This document shows, piece after piece, positions 18,663 to 27,041 of a stretch of 64,000 bases of DNA. The notes under the pieces were generated by a model. That model searched no databases, was not told where the DNA came from, and worked only from the letters and a program-made list of their open reading frames with translations. Both the position numbers and the translations under genes were made by a program. Position 1 is the first letter of the stretch; every line of letters begins with the position of its first letter. This DNA is from Syntrophomonas sp. (GTDB lineage Bacteria > Bacillota > Syntrophomonadia > Syntrophomonadales > Syntrophomonadaceae): contig JAENZN010000016.1 of NCBI GenBank assembly GCA_016841245.1, forward strand, positions 1 to 64,000. Reading direction: 5' to 3'.

Positions 18663-18691
18663 TTGACAAGCACTGGCCGGAAAATTATAAT
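18663..18691 (+). promoter_or_regulatory. Sigma-A promoter of tRNA-Leu
   Basis: TTGACA (18663-18668), a 17-base spacer and TATAAT (18686-18691) match the vegetative consensus exactly; the tRNA starts 29 bp downstream. Confidence 0.88.
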
Positions 18692-18720
18692 AAAGTTTGC
18701 GTTTAACTTGAATATTTTTG

Positions 18721-18805
18721 GCCCGAGTGGTGGAATGGCAGACACAGTTGACTCAAAATCAACCGTCCTCAGGACGTGGAGGTTCGAATCCTCTCTCGGG
18801 CACCA
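18721..18805 (+). tRNA. tRNA-Leu (anticodon CAA)
   Basis: An 85-base class II tRNA. Acceptor arms GCCCGAG and CTCGGGC pair over 7 bp. The D loop contains TGG and the long variable arm is CCGTCCTCAGGACGTGG. The anticodon loop CTCAAAA gives anticodon CAA. The T arm is GAGGTTCGAATCCTC, and CCA is encoded at 18803-18805. A consensus promoter precedes it and a terminator follows. Confidence 0.97.
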
Positions 18806-18813
18806 TTAGGGGA

Positions 18814-18840
18814 AAAAGGGCTTTTAAAGCCCTTTTAATA
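18814..18840 (+). terminator. Terminator of tRNA-Leu
   Basis: AAAAGGGC (18814-18821) pairs with GCCCTTTT (18829-18836), with the 3' arm itself supplying the T run. It lies 9 bp after the tRNA. A further 7-bp hairpin (AAGTTGG/CCAACTT, 18853-18877) follows; a similar GGTATCCAACTT recurs near 18978. Confidence 0.82.
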
Positions 18841-19043
18841 TCTTCTGACCCTAAGTTGGGTACCTGGCATCCAACTTGGGCCTTTAAGGTTGATGTTCTT
18901 TATTAGGTTAATATAAATATTGGGCTTTTTCTTCTTAATGAAAAAAACCATCCCCAGTTTGTGCAGAATAAGGTAAATACCCGGTATCCAACTTATTCAT
19001 ATGTTGTATAATTAAGATAAATAAACCAGAAGAGGTAAATGAT

Positions 19044-19421
19044 GTGAACAATAAATCTAATACTAATTTCATAATTGATGCCCTGATGTTCCTGGCTATG
19101 ATGGCTCTGGTGGGAACTGGTTACGTGAGAAAATATGTTCTTCTGAGCGGCATGGCTAGTAAAGCAACCTACGGTTATAAGGTGAATATGACTCTGCTCG
19201 GCTATAATAGAGACGATTGGAGCATCATTCACCTGTACATAGGTTATTTTATACTGGCACTCCTGGTACTGCACGTCGTTCTGCACTGGAAGCAGATTAA
19301 AATCATGTACAAAAATTTAATCAATTCAGACTCTCTCCGTCTGTTCGTCACTATTATATTTATCATCTTGGGGATTTTTCTGGCATTATTCCCCTTTATC
19401 ATCGCCCCCATAAGCTTATAG
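19044..19421 (+). CDS. Small membrane protein, DUF4405-like
   Basis: A 125-residue protein with three or four membrane helices. Histidines sit at the helix ends (IIHLYIGYFILALLVLHVVL), a pattern of DUF4405, which is thought to be related to b-type cytochrome membrane domains; whether it binds haem is unknown. The start is GTG at 19044 with AGAGGT upstream. The gene is followed by two further membrane proteins on the same strand. An inverted repeat (TATTAGGGT at 19427-19435, ACCCTAATA at 19466-19474) in the gap may be an attenuator or terminator. Confidence 0.7.
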   Translation: MNNKSNTNFIIDALMFLAMMALVGTGYVRKYVLLSGMASKATYGYKVNMTLLGYNRDDWSIIHLYIGYFILALLVLHVVLHWKQIKIMYKNLINSDSLRLFVTIIFIILGIFLALFPFIIAPISL

Positions 19422-19506
19422 GCCGATATTAGGGTGCGTAATAATTAGTAATCCTGGAAATACTAACCCTAATAATCTTATTTCCGAAATAAGGAAGTGC
19501 TTTTTC

Positions 19507-19944
19507 ATGCCACCATCTCCGGCCCCCATAGTACGACGACCCAAATCAGCCATATCAGGGCACTCAATCAATGTCTGTCATTTGAGAAATCCACTGGTGG
19601 TGGCCTGGTCTGCTATTTTACCCGGTTTGGGGCACCTATACTGCGTAGCAATTATTGAAGCTGTATTTTTAATGATCGTCGGAGGAGTAATCATATATTA
19701 TTCCCACCTCCTTCCGGCTATAGGTTACACTGCCATCGGCAGTCTGGCTCAGGCTAAAGAAGTCTTCGATCCGCAGTGGATGCTCAACCTGCCCTCTTTC
19801 TACTGCTTCAGTATTTATGATTCGTATGTCAAAGCAGTAGAACTAAATAAGATATTTGACCAGGAACAGGCTCAATACTTTAAAAACCAATATCAGAGCC
19901 CACTTTTTATTATGCCTGGGTCAAATAATAACGGAGGAATTTGA
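19507..19944 (+). CDS. Uncharacterised membrane protein (145 residues)
   Basis: I do not recognise a named family with confidence. The N-terminus is proline- and arginine-rich. Residues about 28-65 hold a WSAILPGLGHLYC helix-turn resembling the start of TM2-type proteins, then a second helix. The rest is soluble and ends in an asparagine/glycine tail. AAGGAAG precedes the ATG. The stop overlaps the next start (TGATG), so the two genes are probably translated together and may act together. Confidence 0.65.
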   Translation: MPPSPAPIVRRPKSAISGHSINVCHLRNPLVVAWSAILPGLGHLYCVAIIEAVFLMIVGGVIIYYSHLLPAIGYTAIGSLAQAKEVFDPQWMLNLPSFYCFSIYDSYVKAVELNKIFDQEQAQYFKNQYQSPLFIMPGSNNNGGI

Positions 19945-20405
19945 TGTACCTGATAGCTTCTTTTCATTACTGCCTGCATACTGAATTAGCTCTTGCCAAA
20001 GTCGAAGAGCTGGGAATTAAAAAGGAACAGATTTTAGCTGTCCCCCTGGGAAAAAAAGGGGAAACCCGTCATATATTCGATACCATTCACCATGCTGATG
20101 GTATAAGCTTATTTGACGGGGGAGCCATTTTAGGCAGCGTCGGTATGGTTTTGGGGGTTATCTATGGTTTTATCCTGACCTGGGGGCCTATAATATGGGG
20201 CTTGATAGGCTTAATGGGAGGTATCCTGCTGGGATTTCTGCTGGACCTTTCCTTCAGCAAGGTACGCCATTCCAAAGAAAGGGTAAAAGATAAGGATGCC
20301 GAGCTGTTTCTCATGGTACAATGTGACCCCCAGCAGGTTGAAGATGTCAAAAAGGCCCTCTGGGATCATCTGGCTCTGGGAGTTGCCGTTATTCCCGGAA
20401 AATAA
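19944..20405 (+). CDS. Uncharacterised membrane protein with glycine-rich hairpin (153 residues)
   Basis: Function is not known. The N-terminal 40 residues (MYLIASFHYCLHTELALAKV) and the last 30 (QCDPQQVEDVKKALWDHLALGV) look like two halves of a ferredoxin-like (ACT-type) alpha/beta fold, interrupted by two glycine-rich membrane helices (about 55-95). This arrangement resembles proteins that sense or gate at the membrane, but that is inference. GGAGGA sits 5 bases before the ATG; the start overlaps the preceding stop. Confidence 0.65.
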   Translation: MYLIASFHYCLHTELALAKVEELGIKKEQILAVPLGKKGETRHIFDTIHHADGISLFDGGAILGSVGMVLGVIYGFILTWGPIIWGLIGLMGGILLGFLLDLSFSKVRHSKERVKDKDAELFLMVQCDPQQVEDVKKALWDHLALGVAVIPGK

Positions 20406-20612
20406 TATATGACTGTCTGCCTATGAAAACTTGAAAACTGATGGCCTCTATTTCTATTCATCCTCAATATTATCAATATTATTAAATAATCTCTGTGCCT
20501 AATTCATTCTTTTTCCATTTTAAATGCCTTACCGACCATTCATTCCAAAGAAGCCTTTATAAATTAGTCATCTCCACAACATTTTTAGCCAATAGTCCTA
20601 TATTATTCTATA

Positions 20613-20641
20613 TTGCAAATTATTTAGGATTATTGTACAAT
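20613..20641 (+). promoter_or_regulatory. Probable sigma-A promoter
   Basis: TTGCAA (20613-20618), a 17-base spacer and TACAAT (20636-20641) lie 31 bp before the start of the exported protein at 20672. Confidence 0.6.
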
Positions 20642-20671
20642 AACATTAGTCAATTTAGGAGGTTTGTATGA

Positions 20672-21148
20672 ATGAAGAAGGAGCACTTTATTTGCCTGGT
20701 TTTCATCGCATCAGCCGCTCTGGTGAGTGGATATACGCTGGCCTTTGCAAGTTGTTATAAAGTAATTATGAATCAGAACCTGGAACCGGGAGCAGTGATA
20801 GCTGAACAACAAACCCAGAACGATACCCTTGGTCCAGATATTTCTGACACCAGCACAGCAGCAGAAGGGTGCAGCGTTGCGTGTTTAACCGATACCCAGA
20901 CTGCATCACCCACCGATAAGGCTGTCAGCAGTACAGAGATGATGGTAGTAGACAGTGTCGAAAAAGCAGAAATAGAAGCCATGCTTACCGCACTCGGTTT
21001 ACAGGAGGGACAGGAATATAGTCAGTTTATTCGAGAGTATCAGCAGCAGCAATCACTAACTCCCACTGGCACCCTGGATTCTGCAACGCTTAACTTGATC
21101 ATGCAGCAGGTAAAACTGGAAAGAGTAACTCAACGGCTTAGATCTTGA
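20672..21148 (+). CDS. Exported protein with C-terminal peptidoglycan-binding-like domain
   Basis: A 158-residue protein with a signal peptide (HFICLVFIASAALVSGYTLAFA), a low-complexity Thr/Ser/Asp-rich linker, and a C-terminal helical repeat (IREYQQQQSLTPTGTLDSAT) that matches the PG_binding_1 pattern, in which a short query helix is followed by G-x-L-D/G-x-x-T. It probably binds the cell wall. No catalytic domain is present. The chosen ATG has GGAGG 9 bases upstream; another ATG 5 bases earlier is in a different frame. A terminator follows. Confidence 0.7.
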   Translation: MKKEHFICLVFIASAALVSGYTLAFASCYKVIMNQNLEPGAVIAEQQTQNDTLGPDISDTSTAAEGCSVACLTDTQTASPTDKAVSSTEMMVVDSVEKAEIEAMLTALGLQEGQEYSQFIREYQQQQSLTPTGTLDSATLNLIMQQVKLERVTQRLRS

Positions 21149-21158
21149 TTAGTATAAT

Positions 21159-21200
21159 AATCCCAGATAGATTGCCATATCTACTCCGGGATTTTTTTTT
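21159..21200 (+). terminator. Intrinsic terminator
   Basis: AATCCC and GGGATT close an imperfect hairpin with an inner TAGAT/ATCTA pairing, followed directly by nine T. Confidence 0.8.
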
Positions 21201-21278
21201 GCCTTGATTGTGAAATCTCAATTTGCCCTCACCATAACACTGCTTATGTGATAAAATTTTATTACTGGGGGGGTAACA

Positions 21279-22934
21279 ATGTCCTATAAGGCAGATATGC
21301 ATGCGCTAGATTTCATAATGAATCCCATATTGCATAACGTAAACGAGGGTATATTAATCACCGATACTTTTCAAAATGTTGTTTTTATGAATGAAAGTGC
21401 CGAAAATATCTTCAACATCGATTCCAGCAATGTTCTAGGCAAACATGTAGATTTGCTTAAACCCAGTCTGAAATTTTATGATATGATCAGCAAACGCGAA
21501 CTTTATTTGCAGGAAAAGGAATTCATAAAGGGAAATGAGGTAATTATAAGAAAGGGTTTACTGGAGGTCAACCCTAATTCTTTTGTTTGTTATGCTATAT
21601 TTCGAGTTATTGACAGTTTTGAAGACGACCAGCTTAATTCCCTTTTACAGAGCCCTTACGAAGGTATTGCGGTATATGATGATAATGCTCGTTTCCTCTG
21701 GGCCAATGAGGTTTGTTATAAGTATTATAAATGTAAATCTAAAGAGGATTTAAAGGAATATTTGACTTCACTAATTCCGCACTCCAGTCTGCGTAATTCC
21801 ATTGAAGAAGCCCGGCCCCTGTTCGGGCGAACTATCTCCAGCAGCGGAAAAGCACTGGATCTGGTATATCTTCCAATAATAAGAAGTAACCGCACTATCG
21901 GAGTAATTGTTAAGAGTACTTTTTCTGCATTTAATCCAGGCCCTTCTGATCTCCAACCCGAGCAGGAAAATGGCAGTGCCAGATATTCTCTGGATGATAT
22001 AGCCGGAAGCAATAAAGAATTAATCAAGCAAAAGAAATTAGCTATAAAGGCCTCCCGAACAACGTCTACCGTTTTAATAACGGGAGAAAGCGGTACCGGC
22101 AAAGAGGTTTTCGCTCATGCCATCCACAACCTGAGTTCCAGGCGAAAATGTCCTTTTATTAAGGTTAATTGTGCAGCAGTACCCGAAACCCTGCTGGAGT
22201 CCGAATTGTTCGGTTATGCTGAAGGCGCTTTTACCGGCGCCAGGAAAGAAGGTAAACCTGGAAAATTTGAGCTGGCTGATAATGGCACAATTTTTTTGGA
22301 TGAAATTGCGGATATGTCCATGGCCATGCAGGGAAAGCTATTAAGAGTCCTTCAGGAAAGAGAATTAGAACGAGTGGGAAGTATCCGTTCCACTCGCATA
22401 AACGTAAGAGTTGTGGCAGCAACCAATAAAGATTTAAACCGGCTGGTAAAAGAACAAAAGTTTCGCGAAGATCTATATTACCGCTTAAATGTGATAGTGC
22501 TCAACCTTCCCCCGCTCCGGGAACGCAAAGACGATATTCCGATACTCACCCGCGTGCTGCTGTACCGTTTAAATGAGCAACTGGGCACCAGCATTAATAC
22601 TATCAACCCAGAGGTCCTATCCTGTTTCCAAACTTACAATTGGCCCGGCAATATAAGAGAACTGGAAAATATCCTGGAAAGAGCAGTTAACTTTTGTGAA
22701 CATGGCTCCATTACCCAAGAACATATACCGGAAGCTATCCAGTTTTCTGCTCGGGAACTAAGCGTATACTCTCCGCCAAATTCGTTGGAAAGACATATGC
22801 AGGAACGAGAAAAAGAGGCCATTATTCGTGCTCTAGAAAATTCTGCAGGAAATAAAAGCCAGGCGGCGAAATGCTTAAAAATTCACCGGTCGGCTTTATA
22901 TAGAAAAATGAAGAAATATAATATCCTTCCATAA
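21279..22934 (+). CDS. Sigma-54-dependent transcriptional activator (PAS-AAA-Fis)
   Basis: A 551-residue enhancer-binding protein. An N-terminal PAS domain (about 10-120) and a second PAS-like segment precede the AAA+ domain, which has Walker A GESGTGKE (269-276), the sigma-54-contacting loop GAFTGA (316-321) and the LDEIADM Walker B region. A Fis-type helix-turn-helix is at the C-terminus (NKSQAAKCLKIHRSALYRKM). It stands just upstream of a -24/-12 promoter and the hbd-crt genes, which are its likely targets. The PAS ligand is unknown; a fatty acyl-CoA or redox signal would be plausible but is not shown. Confidence 0.95.
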   Translation: MSYKADMHALDFIMNPILHNVNEGILITDTFQNVVFMNESAENIFNIDSSNVLGKHVDLLKPSLKFYDMISKRELYLQEKEFIKGNEVIIRKGLLEVNPNSFVCYAIFRVIDSFEDDQLNSLLQSPYEGIAVYDDNARFLWANEVCYKYYKCKSKEDLKEYLTSLIPHSSLRNSIEEARPLFGRTISSSGKALDLVYLPIIRSNRTIGVIVKSTFSAFNPGPSDLQPEQENGSARYSLDDIAGSNKELIKQKKLAIKASRTTSTVLITGESGTGKEVFAHAIHNLSSRRKCPFIKVNCAAVPETLLESELFGYAEGAFTGARKEGKPGKFELADNGTIFLDEIADMSMAMQGKLLRVLQERELERVGSIRSTRINVRVVAATNKDLNRLVKEQKFREDLYYRLNVIVLNLPPLRERKDDIPILTRVLLYRLNEQLGTSINTINPEVLSCFQTYNWPGNIRELENILERAVNFCEHGSITQEHIPEAIQFSARELSVYSPPNSLERHMQEREKEAIIRALENSAGNKSQAAKCLKIHRSALYRKMKKYNILP

Positions 22935-22936
22935 TT

Positions 22937-22971
22937 GTCCTATTATTGCGACACTGTTTCGCAATGGGACA
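22937..22971. promoter_or_regulatory. Putative upstream activator site for the hbd promoter
   Basis: Just after the activator stop codon lie two nested inverted repeats: ATTGCG-N9-CGCAAT (22945-22965) and outer TGTCC/GGACA (22936-22940 and 22967-22971). It is about 145 bp upstream of the -24/-12 promoter, a normal distance for a sigma-54 enhancer. Confidence 0.5.
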
Positions 22972-23109
22972 CGCTGTTTTTTTCCCGTTAGTAAGGCTTT
23001 TGGATATAAATAGTGTACTGCTTCTTAAACATATGTTCCCAGTCGCTAAACGGCATTTTAAATGGACAAACTGCATAATACAGCACCATTCGAGCACTTA
23101 TGGTGCGGC

Positions 23110-23125
23110 TGGTACATTTATTGCA
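23110..23125 (+). promoter_or_regulatory. Sigma-54 (-24/-12) promoter of hbd-crt
   Basis: TGGTACATTTATTGCA has the invariant GG and GC separated by exactly 10 bases. It lies about 150 bp before hbd. The leader that follows (to 23272) shows no gene. Confidence 0.75.
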
Positions 23126-23272
23126 TGAACGGAGTGAGAGTGGATTTCTATTTATTTACAGGGGTATACAATTAAAAGGGGTTTTGTTTTTGAAGGGGGG
23201 GATGTGTTGGCGTTATAGTATGGGTTTTTAATTATTTATAGAAATACAATTAATTTGAGGGGGTATTCATTA

Positions 23273-24127
23273 ATGGGATTTAATAAGATAGGTTTGCTAG
23301 GTGCCGGGACAATGGGTCTGGGCATTGCATGGGCAACAGCTGCTGCAGGTAAAGAGGTTATTCTTTATGATATCGATCAGAAGTTTATTGATAACGCACT
23401 GGGCAGAATACAAAAACAGATTACCAAATCTGAGGAAAAGGGCAAAGCCGCTCCCGGCACAGCTGACGCAGTTCTTGGCAAAATCAAAGGCACCGTTAAT
23501 TTTGATGATCTAAAAGATGCAGAACTTATTATAGAAGTTGTTCCCGAAAACATGAACCTCAAAAAAGAGATTTATACCAAGCTGGATGCTTTAATGGGTC
23601 CGGATGTAATTCTGGCCACTAATACTTCATCACTGTCCATTACCGAAATCGCGGCCATCACCACCAGGTCCGACAAGGTAATCGGTGTACATTTCTTCAA
23701 TCCCGCTAACGTTATGAAGCTCATCGAGGTTATTCCCGCGGTACAGACCTCCGAAGATACTCTCAATGCCGTAATGGAATTTGCCAAAGAAATTAAAAAG
23801 ACTCCGATCAAAGTTAAGGAAGGTCCTGGCTTTGTGGTTAACAGGATTCTCCTCCCGGGGATGAATGAAGCTGCTTTCATTCAATATGAAGGACTGGCAA
23901 GTACAGAAGATATTGATACCGCTATGAAACTCGGTGCTGGCTGGCCAATGGGCCCGCTGACCCTGTGTGACCTGGTTGGTGTTGATATTGCTCTGGCAGT
24001 ATGCAACACTCTGTATGCCGAAACTGGCGATCCCAAATATCGTCCGGCTCCTCCTCTGAAACAGCTGGTTCGTGCAGGCTGGCTGGGAATGAAATCTGGT
24101 AAAGGATTCTATGACTACAGTAAGTAG
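23273..24127 (+). CDS. hbd: 3-hydroxybutyryl-CoA dehydrogenase
   Basis: A 284-residue NAD-dependent enzyme that interconverts 3-hydroxybutyryl-CoA and acetoacetyl-CoA, the third step of butyrate oxidation. It shows the Rossmann motif [10 protein letters not shown], the [11 protein letters not shown] segment, and the catalytic histidine in [20 protein letters not shown] at 23273 lies 9 bases after GAGGGGG; an in-frame TTG at 23255 lacks a signal. It is followed 55 bp later by crotonase, and both sit behind the sigma-54 promoter. In a syntroph it would run in the oxidative direction. Confidence 0.96.
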   Translation: MGFNKIGLLGAGTMGLGIAWATAAAGKEVILYDIDQKFIDNALGRIQKQITKSEEKGKAAPGTADAVLGKIKGTVNFDDLKDAELIIEVVPENMNLKKEIYTKLDALMGPDVILATNTSSLSITEIAAITTRSDKVIGVHFFNPANVMKLIEVIPAVQTSEDTLNAVMEFAKEIKKTPIKVKEGPGFVVNRILLPGMNEAAFIQYEGLASTEDIDTAMKLGAGWPMGPLTLCDLVGVDIALAVCNTLYAETGDPKYRPAPPLKQLVRAGWLGMKSGKGFYDYSK

Positions 24128-24182
24128 TAGAAGTTTCCATACACTGATGGTTTAGAGATACCCTATGAAAGGGGGAAATGTG

Positions 24183-24965
24183 TTGACATACGAAAACCTG
24201 ATAATTGAAAAAGAAGACGGTATAGCTTTAATATATATAAACCGTCCTAAAGCGCTTAACGCCATAAATGCCGATGTACTCCGAGAAATGGAAAAAACCA
24301 TCGATGAATTGGATGCGGATGCTGAAGTTAGAGTCTTAATTATCACCGGAGCTGGTGATAAGTCTTTCGTAGCAGGCGCTGACATAGTGTGGATGTATGA
24401 GATGGATCATCCTGGATGCCGCAAATTTTCAGGCTATGGTGAATATGTAATGCGGAAGCTGGAACGCCTGGAAAAGCCTGTAATAGCTGCAGTTAATGGT
24501 TTTGCTCTGGGGGGCGGATGCGAATTGGCTATGGCATGCGATATCAGACTGGCTTCAGAAACTGCCGTCTTCGGTCAGCCCGAAGTGGGTCTGGGTATTA
24601 TTCCTGGGTTCGGCGGTACTCAGAGACTGCCGCGATTGGTTGGGGAAGGTCGGGCCAAAGAGCTTACTTATACCGCTAATATTATCAAGGCAGATGAAGC
24701 TTATCGTATCGGCCTGGTTAACCATGTCTATCCTGCTGACCAGTTAATGGAAGAAGCCAAGAAGCTGGCTAAAAAGATAATCAAGCAGGCTCCGCTGGCA
24801 GTTGCCTATTCCAAACATGCCATTACCGTTGGTATGCAGTGCGACCTGGACAGTGCTATGTCTATTGAGTCCGACATGTTCGGCAACAGCTGTGCAACTG
24901 AAGATAAGTCGGAAGGAATGGGCGCTTTCATTGAAAAGCGGAAACCCAACTGGAAGAATAAATAA
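24183..24965 (+). CDS. crt: Crotonase (enoyl-CoA hydratase)
   Basis: A 260-residue enoyl-CoA hydratase/isomerase family enzyme that hydrates crotonyl-CoA. It carries the oxyanion-hole region SFVAGADI, the ALGGGCELAMACD motif, and PEVGLGIIPGFGGTQRL with the catalytic glutamates. TTG at 24183 is 7 bases after AAAGGGGG and gives the standard length; the ATG at 24165 has no signal. It forms one unit with hbd. Short-chain specificity is inferred from context. Confidence 0.95.
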   Translation: MTYENLIIEKEDGIALIYINRPKALNAINADVLREMEKTIDELDADAEVRVLIITGAGDKSFVAGADIVWMYEMDHPGCRKFSGYGEYVMRKLERLEKPVIAAVNGFALGGGCELAMACDIRLASETAVFGQPEVGLGIIPGFGGTQRLPRLVGEGRAKELTYTANIIKADEAYRIGLVNHVYPADQLMEEAKKLAKKIIKQAPLAVAYSKHAITVGMQCDLDSAMSIESDMFGNSCATEDKSEGMGAFIEKRKPNWKNK

Positions 24966-25099
24966 ACTTCTTATTTAAGTAAATAATGCTGAGAAAAATC
25001 AATGCTGTCAGGGCCGGAACAGCCTGAAGCCACTCAAACCTCATGCTACCAAGTGACGGACTTTAACAGCACATTATTTAAAGCATTTAATATTTTAAA

Positions 25100-25132
25100 A
25101 AGGGGGCAACTTATTCCATGAGTTGCCCCCTT
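25100..25132. terminator. Bidirectional terminator between crt and pyk
   Basis: A 12-bp perfect stem (AAGGGGGCAACT and AGTTGCCCCCTT) with a 9-base loop lies between the convergent crt and pyk genes. On the minus strand it is followed by TTTTAAAATATT, so it best serves pyk. A shorter CCGAA/TTCGG hairpin lies at 25158-25170. Confidence 0.8.
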
Positions 25133-25243
25133 ACATATCCAAAGGTCCTTTAGTGACCGAATTTTTCGGCCTTTCCCACTGTATCGGGGTTCTTCAGGAT
25201 TGGGGTAGGAAATCGAGCTACCTCCTAACTCCTTACCCCTAAA

Positions 25244-26992
25244 CTACAATACCCTGGTTAGACCCTTATAAACCTTACCCCGGGGGGTATCTACGGTTAT
25301 CACCATACCATCCTGGAGGATGTTGCTGGCTCCTGCCGCTCCGACAATGACAGGAATGTTGGCATTCAACCCCATTATAGCAGCATTGGAAGTAAGCCCG
25401 CCTTCTTCAGCAATCAGTGCTTTTATCCGTCCCAATAGAGGGGCCAGGTAGCTGTCAGCGTTGGTAGTAACAACTATATCACCATTTTCGATTTTAGCCA
25501 GATCTGCCACAGACAGTACTATCTTAGCTTTTCCACTGGTAGGCTCCAGCCCGATTCCCATTCCCTGAACCAGGATATCACCCACAATATGAACTTTTAA
25601 TAAATTTGTCTCACCGCTTAATCCGGTAGGAACGCCTGCAGTAAGGACTATTAACTCCCCCTTATTTATACAGCCTTTTTCCAGAGCTGAGTTAATCGAC
25701 TCATCCAACAGGGCATCTGTTCCTTCTATATCATTTATTAATACCGGATATACGCCCCATACCAGAGCCAGCTTTTTTAATACCGCTTCATTAGGAGTTA
25801 CCGCCACAATTTTGGCTTGTGGACGATATTTAGCTACCATCCTGGCCGTATATCCAGAACGAGTAACGGTTAAAATAGCTGAAGCACCTAAATTCATGGC
25901 TGTAGCACAGGTAGCATAACTAATCGCATCGGTAACTGTAAGCCTCCCCTGTAGCCTTTTTTTTCTCAGCAGTTCCGCATAAGGCAGCACTTCTTCGGCC
26001 CTCCTGGCTATGCGGGCCATGGTTTCAACAACTTCCACCGGATATTTTCCGGCTGCAGTTTCCCCGGATAGCATAATTGCATCCGCACCGTCAAATATGG
26101 CATTGGCCACATCGGAAACTTCTGCTCTGGTGGGCCGAGGATTTACTATCATAGAATCCAGCATCTGCGTAGCAATAATAACCACTTTACCATTCTGAGC
26201 ACATTTCTCAATGATAGCCTTTTGAACCAGCGGTACTTCTTCCACCGGAATTTCTACCCCCAGATCTCCCCGGGCAACCATTACCCCATCTGCCACCTTG
26301 GTAATATCCTCCAGATTGTCTACACCCTCCTGGCTTTCTATTTTAGCAATAATAAATATATCGGCATCCTTTTCTTCTAGTATTCGTCTTATTTCGAGTA
26401 TGTCTTCCGCCTTTCTCACAAAAGAGGCCGCAATAATATCTACCTGGTTATCAATACCAAAACTTATATCCTGCCTGTCTTTTTCGCTTAGAAAAGGCAG
26501 TTGAATTCTTACTCCGGGTACATTAACGCCTTTTCTCTCTCCCAATTCTCCACCATTAATTACTTCGCAGATAATATCAGTTTCGGTGCATTTCTTAACA
26601 TGCAAATTTATGAGACCGTCAGCCAGAAGAATGGCATCTCCTTCTTTTACCTCCTGAGGCAGGGCAGTATAAGTAATCTGTACTGCGCCTTCATCTCCAG
26701 GCACATCCCGGCTGGTGAGTATAAATTCCTGCCCCCCCTGCAGGTTGATTTTACCCCTGGTTAGTCTTCCGGTTCTAATTTCTGGTCCTTTGGTATCCAG
26801 CATAATCGCTATTGGCCTTCCGGTAGTCACAGCTGCCTGTCTTATATTTTCGATTCTCTTTTTGTGTTCTTCATGCAGTCCATGAGAAAAATTAAGCCGG
26901 GCTACATTCATCCCGTTCTCGATTAATTTGGTCAATATACTTACCTTTTCACTGGCCGGACCAATAGTACATATAATTTTGGTTTTTCTCAA
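25244..26992 (-). CDS. pyk: Pyruvate kinase
   Basis: A 582-residue enzyme converting phosphoenolpyruvate and ADP to pyruvate and ATP. Family motifs are present: TIGPAS, MNVARLNFSHG, MLDTKGPEIRTG, IIAKIESQEGVDN and MVARGDLGVE. The last about 110 residues form the extra PEP-utiliser-like C-terminal domain typical of Bacillus-type pyruvate kinases (TSNAAIMGLNANIPVIVG). The TTG at 26992 is 7 bases after GGAGGTGG; the frame extends upstream to 27013 through that signal. It lies 49 bp after pfkA and is probably co-transcribed with it. Confidence 0.97.
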   Translation of the reverse strand: MRKTKIICTIGPASEKVSILTKLIENGMNVARLNFSHGLHEEHKKRIENIRQAAVTTGRPIAIMLDTKGPEIRTGRLTRGKINLQGGQEFILTSRDVPGDEGAVQITYTALPQEVKEGDAILLADGLINLHVKKCTETDIICEVINGGELGERKGVNVPGVRIQLPFLSEKDRQDISFGIDNQVDIIAASFVRKAEDILEIRRILEEKDADIFIIAKIESQEGVDNLEDITKVADGVMVARGDLGVEIPVEEVPLVQKAIIEKCAQNGKVVIIATQMLDSMIVNPRPTRAEVSDVANAIFDGADAIMLSGETAAGKYPVEVVETMARIARRAEEVLPYAELLRKKRLQGRLTVTDAISYATCATAMNLGASAILTVTRSGYTARMVAKYRPQAKIVAVTPNEAVLKKLALVWGVYPVLINDIEGTDALLDESINSALEKGCINKGELIVLTAGVPTGLSGETNLLKVHIVGDILVQGMGIGLEPTSGKAKIVLSVADLAKIENGDIVVTTNADSYLAPLLGRIKALIAEEGGLTSNAAIMGLNANIPVIVGAAGASNILQDGMVITVDTPRGKVYKGLTRVL

Positions 26993-27041
26993 GCCGCGCC
27001 CACCTCCTGACAACTTTCTTATTTTACAAATTTCTATTTAT

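Noticed and set aside
18718-18906. 62-codon frame across tRNA-Leu
   Set aside because: It covers the tRNA and its terminator; the tRNA assignment is far stronger.
25003-25076. SRP-RNA-like core (GTCAGGGCCGGAACAGCC) inside a TGCTGT/ACAGCA closing pair after crt
   Set aside because: The GGAA loop lacks the closing GGNAGCAG side of the symmetric loop, the spacing is 5 bases short, and no full-length 4.5S or scRNA fold results. Treated as chance similarity.
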